Shown piece after piece: positions 10,641-18,705 of a DNA stretch of 27,631 nt. The notes beneath the pieces were generated by a model. It worked only from the letters and a program-made list of their open reading frames with translations. It made no database searches and was not told the DNA's origin. A program made the translations under genes and the position numbers. Source of the DNA: Schoenoplectus triqueter (taxonomy: Eukaryota > Streptophyta > Magnoliopsida > Poales > Cyperaceae); contig CAXKVV010000948.1 of the NCBI GenBank assembly GCA_964058805.1, positions 1 through 27,631 of the forward strand, in the 5' to 3' direction. Within the stretch, counting starts at the first letter, position 1. The number at the start of each line of letters is the position of its first letter.

Positions 10641-11195
10641 CTATGTTTTGGCATATTACAATTCGGTTCATCAACCGTTATAACTGTTATCATAACTGCA
10701 ACGATTAGCCTTTCGTTATAACTGTTGTAGTTCCGTTACAACTGATAGTTCAAATTCCTTCAGCCTTTTAGTTTTGGCTATAATAGACAGCTGACTGTCT
10801 ATTTCTCTCTCCCCCTTTTCACAATTTTAAAAGCCAAAACTTTGAGAAACCCTAACCTTTCTTACTAAATCTTAAAATATTTTATTCTAATCTTAAAATT
10901 ATTTCGCTATACCTTTAATATGTTAGATTAGAGTGATTATTGAGTATTTTTTCTTTAGTGAGATTTATTTTTTTGAGTTGTTGTGTTCATTGATTTTTTG
11001 GTCGATGGCTGTCTATTTACTTGGTGTAAGAGACCAAAGGTTCATAATTGTATAAACACTATGTTTTAGTGACTCGGCGCAATTTGATAATTGATGATTG
11101 CGGGTCCCAGAGACGTAGGCTCGTTATAACCGAACTCCGTTACATCTTGTGTTATTTCTTTACTCTATTTTATTTTATTTCTTCATATTGAATTA
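10640..11195 (+). mobile_element. Copia-type LTR remnant (solo or truncated)
   Basis: The order of parts fits an LTR. It starts with a repeat-rich U3-like part with ACCGTTATAAC motifs (about 10670-10760). Next come a TATA-like GGCTATAATAGAC (about 10776) and a leader-like GAGAAACCCTAACC (about 10843). Last is a U5-like end with GAGACGTAGGCTCG, CCGAACTCCGTTA and CATCTTGTGTT (about 11110-11150). 'GACGTAGGC...CCGAAC...CTTGTGTT' is the recurring 3' part of Ty1-copia LTRs. No tRNA-Met primer site (TGGTATCAGAGC) follows and there is no gag-pol, so no complete element is present. Confidence 0.45.
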
Positions 11196-11764
11196 TAAAA
11201 CCAACCCAAGGTTCTTTAGTTGAGTATTATTAGTGTCATTAGGAAAAATATATTTAAAAGATCAAAAGCTCAAATTGAAGAATATATATGGAAAACAGTC
11301 AAAATAAAGTAATCAATGAGACAATGTCTAAAAAAATATTTACAAGTTTAAATTATATCTTCATCATTAATGCATTCATTAATTAAATATTTTTTTATTA
11401 TATATTATTATCTTCAAATATGTATAGTATTTTTTCAATAACCAAGCAATAATATAAATATATATTTTTTTATGAAAAATTATATATATATATATATAAT
11501 TTTTATGTTTTGAATCATTTTAATATTTAAATATCAATTTAAGACACATTTTAAACTTAATTTGAAGTATAATATAAAATTTTATAAAAAGGGAGTGATA
11601 GTTACCTGGTTGACATATTATTTGTACAAATATTATTAAATATAAATATATTTTTTCAAAAAATAGTATTTAATTCAAATTTCCAAAGACATACTTTTAA
11701 AAACTATTTGTACTTAATATTATACGCAGATATAGTGTATAAATTATGATGTGCAATGTTAATT
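11196..11764. other. AT-rich gene-free stretch with (TA)n
   Basis: No coding signal. A short (TA)n run lies at about 11482-11500. The composition is extremely AT-rich. Confidence 0.6.
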
Positions 11765-12010
11765 ATGATCGAGTCGGGTATCAGGCTATTTGGTGTTGAG
11801 TTATTTTAGATTTCGGGTCGTATCAGGTCGGATTGAGTATTATATCATCTAATGTCAGATTATTTTGAGTTTCAGATTATATTAGATTGGGTTGGATAGG
11901 GCATAAAATCATTTTAGGTTTTGTATTATCCAATATTTTCTAATAGATTATTTTGAATTTTGGATCGTATTGAATCTGAACTAATTAATAGGCTTGCGTC
12001 GGATTTTGCC
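11765..12010. repeat. Degenerate ~60-nt repeat, 'ATCGGGTTGGAT' type, copy B
   Basis: About three imperfect units are visible, each with a GAGTTATTTT/GATTATTTTGA core followed by ATTTCGGGTCGTATCAGGTC or a decayed version. It resembles the units at 8160-8400 in the same orientation. No protein is encoded. Confidence 0.5.
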
Positions 12011-13250
12011 GATTCAATATCATTCCCACCACGTATTATTTTTGCTGAATGCTGAACAGTATTCCTAAGTTTCACCTGACATAAGTCCGCTATATCTTTT
12101 TTCCATTATGAAAGATTAGAATTTTATTTATTGAAATTGTGTAAAATTTGCAACATTTGGATTTAAAGATTACTATTACATGATATATCATTTGATAGTA
12201 TTTTTTTTTTATCAAAAAACCTATTTAATGATATGTAAATTGTATGAAAATTTGAGACACAGTTAATATATAAATTTTAATAATATGACTATGAACCTTT
12301 TTATTTTCTTTTTTCTTTTGAGAAAACAATGTCAAAATTATCAAGTTTACCATTGTCAATGAATCCCAGCACTAATTTTATTGTATCTATTATTTTAACG
12401 TTTTATTAGTACAATAAAATTTGAAAACAAGAAATATGATATTCCGATTGCTCAAATAAATCATATTTCTATACTTTTTAATGCTCATTAAATTGATTGT
12501 TTCGTTTCAAATTAATGGAGAGATCAAGAACATAAAATAACATTCATAAATTGTAAAATTGGTGACTTTTTAATAACATACCCATACAGAATGAACTTGA
12601 TAAATTGTAAAATTGCTGACTTTTTAATAACCACCCTATACAGCTGTCGTCTTTTTTTTTTAATAAAAAAAGTTTTCCTAATTCCTAATTGTTGAATTAA
12701 AATGAAAGGACTGAATAATTCGAGTTGAAATTTTAGACGTTTCATTTAAATAAATATGATATGTCGTTTAGTTGAACGGTTGAGATTGAGATAATAGAGC
12801 TTTACTTTTGCATTTGAAAAAAAAAAGATGATTCATTATATATTTAAAAAAGTAGATTCATTTTTTTTTAAAAAAAACTAAGTGATTCCATTCAATCACT
12901 CTCCAATGTTCTATGATTTCCGTTAGCAGTAACAGCTATTCGACGTGCAGGGCAGTGACCAATTGTGCCAGAAAATCTGTAACATAGATCCAGGGTCCGT
13001 GGCAATTGGCAACACACACAACTCCCCTCTGCACCAGATAAGCAGTAATCACACGACAAATGGTTGGTTTCTATATTCAAGTATCTTAAATTCATAATCT
13101 GTTTCATTATTCTTTTGCACATCTGTAACATCAGTATGATCTGACAAGTGACCACAAAAAAAAAGAACACTGTTTAACACAGATTGGTAATGAAACGAGA
13201 ATTACAGATGTAATTTTCAACTGAAAAATTGGAAAGATGTTACATATCCC
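12011..13250. other. Gene-free region downstream of CNX6
   Basis: About 12890-13250 is less AT-rich and probably carries the CNX6 3' UTR (minus strand). The short open frame there, about 92 codons, shows no recognisable motif. The remainder is AT-rich intergenic DNA with the tandem repeat listed separately. Confidence 0.5.
12546..12643. repeat. Two-copy tandem repeat, 54-bp period
   Basis: Copies at 12546-12589 and 12600-12643 begin ATAAATTGTAAAATTGSTGA and end ATACAG. They differ by only a few bases and are separated by about 10 bp of unrelated sequence. The region is otherwise AT-rich and gene-free (12011-13250), apart from the presumed 3' UTR of CNX6 near its right end. Confidence 0.7.
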
Positions 13251-13960
13251 TCAAGCTCCATTGGTATGGTGAGCATGTGGTTCCTTGTCCTCCTCGGCCG
13301 CCACCCGGACCTTGCTCCCGCAACAACAATGATTCTTCCTGTTACTGTCAAATGCTGCTCCTACTGTATCAAAAAATTCCTTGTTCTCCTTCCAAATCTC
13401 CCCATCTTCATACACCTCCTTCTTCCATATCGGCACTCCCGCCTTTATCTCGTCAATCACATACCTGCAATACCAATTGAGTGCCAAGTTTGGTAACGAA
13501 TTCCAATTTTAACATTACACATGAAAAAAATGTTAAAATTAAGCAACTGAAATTAAGAGGGTTTAAGTGTATTTGTACTGGCGTACCTACATGCTTCCAT
13601 GGCATCAGCCCGGTGCACAGCCGATGCGGCCACAAAAACACTGGCCTCACCGACCGGAACGACTCCCAGTCGGTGCGAGACAGCTAATCGGATCAGCTGC
13701 CACTTCTCCCGTGCAGCGGCACACGTGGTAGCCAGCCGCTTGATTGCCATAGATTCGTACGCCTCGTAGCGTAGCTCCAAGACTCGGCGGCCATTGAAGG
13801 TGTCACGTGTGGTTCCCTCAAAGGTGGCTATGGCGCCAGCAGCTGGGTCCCGCACGTGGTTCACTAGTCGAGCTATGTCAATTGGAGAGGTTAATGTGGG
13901 GTCCAGGAGCTCTACCAGATCCCTTGAGCTGGGACTCTTATCTGACTCTGACGCCGCCAT
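13251..13960 (-). CDS. CNX6: Molybdopterin synthase catalytic (large) subunit, MoaE family
   Basis: Two exons on the minus strand, 13587-13960 and 13251-13464, joined across a 122-bp GT-AG intron: 588 nt, 195 aa. The enzyme inserts two sulfurs into precursor Z (cPMP) to make molybdopterin, using the thiocarboxylated small subunit CNX7 as sulfur donor. This is the second step of molybdenum cofactor synthesis and takes place in the cytosol. MoaE landmarks are in order: GAIATFEGTTRD (42-53, with the conserved Arg52), LELRYEAYESMA (61-72), VSHRLGVVPVGEASV (94-108), HRADAMEACRYVIDEIK (116-132) and VPIWKKE (135-141), whose lysine pair includes the catalytic Lys of the family. A C-terminal CCCG tail (171-174) followed by a charged end is usual in plant members. 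Length matches plant CNX6 (about 200 aa). The ATG at 13960 is the first in-frame Met. Confidence 0.93.
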
Positions 13961-14135
13961 TGGAATTGGGTGGTTGGAGCGTGGGGAAGAAGAGGGGAGG
14001 GAGGAGGAGATTGGATCGGATTTGGGTTCTGTTTTGTTTTGCTTTTGAGTTTTGACTTCTCGTAATTGACTGGTTATGTACTTTTGTTTTCCATCTGTCC
14101 ATTATTTTGGGAGATGAGGTATAATTTGGACAATT
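13961..14135. promoter_or_regulatory. CNX6 upstream region
   Basis: Only about 175 bp separates the CNX6 start codon from the TTA target duplication of the transposable element at 14139. Read on the minus strand, the 5' UTR/promoter side is pyrimidine-rich (CT runs at about 13985-14015 complement). No certain TATA box. Confidence 0.4.
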
Positions 14136-14284
14136 TTAGGGTCCGTTTGTCAAATAAAAAATGGCTTGGAAGAATGATAATTTTAGAAGAGTGATAGAAT
14201 AGTAATTTTTTTAGAAGAGTGGTAGAAGAGTGGTATTTTTTACTATTCGGAAGAATGAAAAATATCGTTTGGCACTCAGAATAG

Positions 14285-15478
14285 TTAAAATATGAATAAT
14301 TATGATACTAATAATGATGATGATAATAATAATAATAGTAAAATAATAATCATAATAGTAAGATAATAATAATAATAAAGTAATAAAAAATAATCATAAT
14401 AAATAATAATATGATAATAGTAATATAATAAAAATATAAACATAATCATAATAGAGTAATATAATAATAAAAAATATAATTACAATCATAATCATAATAT
14501 AATAATAATAATAAGTAATCATAATTTTAATAATATAATAATCATAATCATAATCATGATAATAATAATTATAGTCATAATCATAATAATATAACCATAA
14601 TCATAATCATAATAATATATTAATAAAAATATAATCATAATCATAAAAATAATTATAAATAATTATAATTATAATAATATAATAATAAATTAATCATAGC
14701 TATAATCAACATATAATAATATAATACAACATAATAAAATAATAATAAAGTAATAAAAAATAATCATAATAAATAATAATATTATAATAGTAATATAATA
14801 AAAATATAAACATAATCATAATATAGTAATATAATAATAAAAAATTATAATTACAATCATAATTATAATAATATAATAATAATAAGTAATCATAAATTTA
14901 ATAATATAATCATAATAAAATACTCATAATCATAATCATGATAATAATAATTATAGTCATAATCATAATAATATAACCATAATTAAAATCATAATAATAT
15001 AATAATAAAAATATAATCATAATCATAAAAATAATTATAATTATAATAATATAATAATAAATTAATCATCACTATAATAAACATATAATAATATAATACA
15101 ACATAATAAAATAATAATAAGTAATAATAATTATAATCATAATCATCATAATCAAATAATATAATAATAAATAATCTTGATCATAATAATATAATAATAT
15201 AATAATTATATTTATATTCATAATATAATAATATAATATTCAAATTATATTTATAATAATAAATAATATAATAATACTAATGGTAATGATAATATAATAA
15301 CAATAATGATAATAATAATTTAATAATAATAATGTAATGATAATAATAATAAATAATAATAATCATAATATTAATATAATAATAAATTATAATCATAAAT
15401 ATAATATAATAATATAATAATACTAAATCTTAATCATAATCATAATATAATAATATAATATAATATAATCAAACAATA
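14285..15478. repeat. Long degenerate TAA/CATAAT microsatellite
   Basis: Almost 1.2 kb consists nearly only of A, T and occasional C or G in patterns such as TAATAATAATAA, CATAATCATAAT and ATAATATAATAA. It contains an internal tandem duplication with a period near 370 bp. It is non-coding, although the strand asymmetry (A-rich plus strand) is marked. Confidence 0.9.
14371..15113. repeat. Tandem duplication of ~370 bp inside the microsatellite
   Basis: AATAATAAAGTAATAAAAAA occurs at 14371 and again at 14741. The order of irregular phrases that follows (ATATAAACATAATCATAATA, AATTACAATCATAAT, TAAATTAATCAT, ATAATACAACATAATAAAAT) is the same in both copies with small indels. Copies are about 14371-14740 and 14741-15113. 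Confidence 0.8.
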
Positions 15479-15481
15479 ATC

Positions 15482-15601
15482 GCTATTCCGACGAGAGTTA
15501 ATCCGGTATTCCACCTATAAATTGGTATACCGGATTAGCACTATTTCGCGTTCTTCTACTTAGTCTAAAATTTGTTTGGCAAATTAATTCGTCGGAATAG
15601 C
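15482..15601. repeat. Nested inverted repeats (potential cruciform/hairpin)
   Basis: Outer arms GCTATTCCGACGA (15482-15494) and its exact complement (15589-15601) enclose inner arms TAATCCGGTATTCC (15499-15512) and GGTATACCGGATTA (15524-15537, one mismatch). This lies just inside the right end of the microsatellite-bearing element and is probably its original subterminal sequence. Confidence 0.8.
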
Positions 15602-15651
15602 TATTCTATTCCAACTTTTTGCTATTCCATTGAGTGCCAAACACTCCCTTA

Positions 15652-16033
15652 GTGTATATTCGATTTTTGTGATACAATCATTTTTTTAAAATAATATTAA
15701 AATTGAAAAAACTAAAATTGTAGATATGTTTTAATGGTATAGTTAAAGTTTAATTGGAAAAAAAATGTTCGTAATTAAATAATTTTTAAATTTTAATGGT
15801 ATAGTTAAAGTTTTTATGATGAATGCCCAATCAAATTTTAAATTAACTCAAAATTAATGCACGTCCTATCTAAGTAATTAGGAATTGACTTACAATTATA
15901 ACTTTTTAATTTAAATAATATTTCTTAGAAAGAATAACATTACAGTAAAATTTAATGAGAATACACATCATTTATAGATGCAAAACTGTTTAATTGATTT
16001 TGAATTTTTTTCAGAACAAATGTTCCATATCAT
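15652..16033. other. AT-rich gene-free stretch
   Basis: No exon-like sequence. A short direct repeat, TTTTAATGGTATAGTTAAAG, appears at about 15730 and 15794. Confidence 0.6.
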
Positions 16034-16036
16034 TTA

Positions 16037-16300
16037 GAGCATATGTATACCATTGTCAAATTGATTGTAAAATCTCATTTGATAATTATCATTTAAATTT
16101 TAAAGATGCAGAGACTAGGCAAATTAAATAATTATCTAAATTTGACAAACCACATCAGCGAATAAGTAAAAAATTAATTATGAAAGTGTCATTTTAATAA
16201 TTTTATTCTATTTAGGGATGCAACTCTTAAAATGAATTGTTAATTTGATGACGTGATATGAAAAATTTAATTTTGACAATCGACATCAATATAGATGCTC
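16037..16300. mobile_element. Tourist-like MITE (GAGCAT ends, TTA duplication)
   Basis: The left end GAGCATATGTAT and the right end read on the minus strand, GAGCATCTATAT, are each followed inward by ATTGTCAAA. TTA flanks both sides (16034-16036 and 16301-16303). 264 bp, non-coding. 'GAGCATCT' termini recur on many plant MITEs. The arms have diverged, which suggests an older insertion than the MULE-type element at 1068. Confidence 0.6.
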
Positions 16301-18380
16301 TTATATATCATGTCCAAATTCATGTGTTGCAAATAACAAAATACATTTAAAAGACAAAGAGGACACCATCAAACTATTAATTGTTATGCGGGTGATTACT
16401 CGGATATTTGAGAGCAATTTGATGTTTATATTTTAATATCCATAAATATTAACTTATTCAAACAAGATAGTTATCTATATTCGGTAATTGATTATTCAAT
16501 GATTTTATCTTAGAAATAGCAAGAAGAAATTTAAATTTCAGAGTATTTAAGTCATCTTGATAAAAATAGAATATAATATTTATCTACTTTTTACTTTTAT
16601 TTTCCTTTATCCGATGAACAGTTCAAGAAAAATATTTGAGGGTATTTAAATGAAAACTTGGATTCCATTGTTAACTAAAAACAAAATATATTTGTTATTT
16701 GTTGTGAAAAAAGATGTATCGATCTAGTAGGTAACTTGGCTCCAGCAGTGAACACTGATGGGCTATGCTAACTATTAAATGTTAGAGTTATAATTCAGAT
16801 TTCGTCCCGACAATATAGTTCTCAAATAAATAATTAATAATATAAATTTTTTAATATATTTAATAAAATTTCACATTAAAAAAAATTAGACATAATATTT
16901 TTAATGCTAAATAATAATGATTATTATAATAATTATAATAATAATAATAAATAATATAATTAGACACATAAAATCTATAAAGATCATATAAAAAACCACC
17001 TATGTTAGAGCTCTCCTGGCAAAGTCGGGGCTAGAGGTTGTTCTACAAAAGTCTGTGGCTGAGCGAAGTGGAAAAGCCGATTGAGAAAAAAAAATTGAGA
17101 GGGAGTGTATTTAGATCATTTTAAGAGTTAAAGTTTCATTTTAAATATTATTTTAAATGAGGAGAGAAAAATTATTTTATCTAAACTCTTAGATTGAAGA
17201 ATATAAAAAGATTTAAATAAAATTAATGATAAAAAAATAATGATGTGATATAACTAAAAAACTTAAAAATTTAATTATTTTTATTACAAAAGAATTAACG
17301 ATGCTAGGCAGACATTCTTTCTCAACTTCCTCAGCGGATTTCTTGCGACTTCCATAATTTCTTTATTTTTATTAATTTTAGGTGTGATTCAGTTCCACAT
17401 GGTTTTCAAGCCATTCACACAAGTTGTACATAATTTGTGTTCCTATGACAAATCCAAATACATTATTTTTGAGCGGTGTGATGAACCTTAAACAACAAAC
17501 CTCATTCCTCTTTTATTTAATTTACTCTAGTATGCATTAATTATTATCAGCTTATTGTTTGCATATACAAAGAGACTAAAATTTTCACTTATTTCTTAAA
17601 AACAAACTTCATTACTGGGTGTTCAAAAACTCTGTAAATCAATTAATTTTCTTTCCATCTGAAACAACTGAAAATAAAATAAAATTGTATCCTAAAATTT
17701 ATGCATGGATTTTGGACGTTATTTAATTCTATATCTGATTTATTGGATTCTGCTTTGCAATTAGTGGGTCTGGTTAGGATATTTGCTTTATCTATTTTTG
17801 CAGCAACTTGTTAGGTTCCATGGAATAATCAAAATAGAGTGATTTTTTTCTCAGCAAACGGCTCCATCTCTGAATGCATTTATTCTTAAGATTGCACATC
17901 TCTTTTATACTTGAATAGGTACAGCAAGTTTCTTAAAACGTCTATGTCAGGGTGATCGTGTCCTGGCGTTTATTGAAGAATAGGGTTGTCATCGTTGGTT
18001 GGGCTAGTTGTTTTTTGGTACTGTTTTGGGCAATATGTGTTGTGGCTGTTTGCTTACTATTTTTTGGTGGTTGTAAATTTTGGATAGATATTTTACTTTC
18101 CGCATTAGAACTATTTTATTTTGTATAACTTTTTTTAAAAAGTAATGAAAAATGACAGATATTTTGTATGTTTTTGATAAAAAGAAGTTATATCCTAAAT
18201 TTTTTTCATATGCAATCAAGTAAATGCTATTGCATTGTTCTAATCACCCATTTGTGCAAATATTTTAAAAAAATAATAGTTTTTTTAGATAAAAAATAAA
18301 AGTTTAAGCTAAATATGCAACCATTCACGCAAAAATCATTTTAAAGTGAAATATGAAGCGGACACACAAAAGAATCTATA
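16301..18380. other. Gene-free intergenic region upstream of the cyclase gene
   Basis: I see no supported exon on either strand over about 2 kb. A short TAA/ATAATA microsatellite lies at about 16911-16962. Short minus-strand frames around 18004-18219 are lysine- and asparagine-rich translations of AT-rich DNA with no family motif. Confidence 0.55.
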
Positions 18381-18488
18381 AATTTTATAGTTTGGACTTC
18401 CTTTTTCTGCACACGTCTCGCACCACATCAAATTCATGGCTTCACGGAAAATATGATCTCAACTGAAACCAGTCTCATGCTAGCGCGC

Positions 18489-18496
18489 CACGTGTC
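18489..18496 (+). promoter_or_regulatory. G-box/ABRE-type element CACGTGTC
   Basis: CACGTGTC lies about 210 bp upstream of the cyclase start codon and overlaps a GTCAAC (TTGAC W-box core on the other strand). G-boxes of this type bind bZIP and bHLH factors and are often linked to abscisic acid or jasmonate response. Function here is inferred from sequence only. Confidence 0.45.
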
Positions 18497-18544
18497 AACC
18501 TTTGCGTTCACATCAATCTTCTAATACAAAATTTCCCTTGCAGT

Positions 18545-18552
18545 ACATATAA
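18545..18552 (+). promoter_or_regulatory. Candidate TATA box of the cyclase gene
   Basis: ACATATAA lies 154 bp before the ATG. A start about 30 bp downstream would give a 5' UTR of about 120-130 nt. CTATATATTC at about 18616 is an alternative that would leave a much shorter leader. Confidence 0.4.
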
Positions 18553-18705
18553 GTGGAGAATGAGTAACAAACATAGTTGTTTCAACATAAATAAATCTTT
18601 CATCCTACAAACTTCTCTCTATATATTCATTGCCATTTCGATCACACCTCTATTCATTCTGAATGTGTGAGTGTATATCAATTAACTAGTGTTCATTGTT
18701 GAGAA

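Larger units (their letters stand above)
14139..15648. mobile_element. Tourist/PIF-Harbinger-like element expanded by microsatellite
   Basis: The left end is GGGTCCGTTTGTC preceded by TTA (14136-14138). The right end read on the minus strand is GGGAGTGTTTGGCACTC, with TTA at 15649-15651. A TTA duplication and GGG..GTTTG termini are typical of PIF/Harbinger-derived Tourist MITEs. A second GTTTGGCACTCA-GAATAG lies internally at about 14269 and matches the right terminus better than the outer left end does, so the element may be nested or rearranged. Between the ends is about 1.2 kb of TAA/CATAAT-type simple sequence. There is no transposase. Confidence 0.6.

Noticed and set aside
12892..13170. 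A 92-codon minus-strand open frame with several cysteines downstream of CNX6
   Set aside because: It starts with a low-complexity MFFFFVV run, has no family motif, and lies where the CNX6 3' UTR is expected.
13251..14055. Several plus-strand open frames overlapping CNX6
   Set aside because: They are shadows of the GC-richer CNX6 exons on the opposite strand and have no family resemblance.
14285..15478. CRISPR-like or centromeric satellite array
   Set aside because: Units are irregular 3-6-nt AT patterns without constant repeat/spacer structure, and the array sits inside transposon ends. It is a degenerate microsatellite.
18004..18219. A minus-strand open frame upstream of the cyclase
   Set aside because: Rich in Lys, Asn, Ile and Tyr, as expected from translating AT-rich DNA; no motif.
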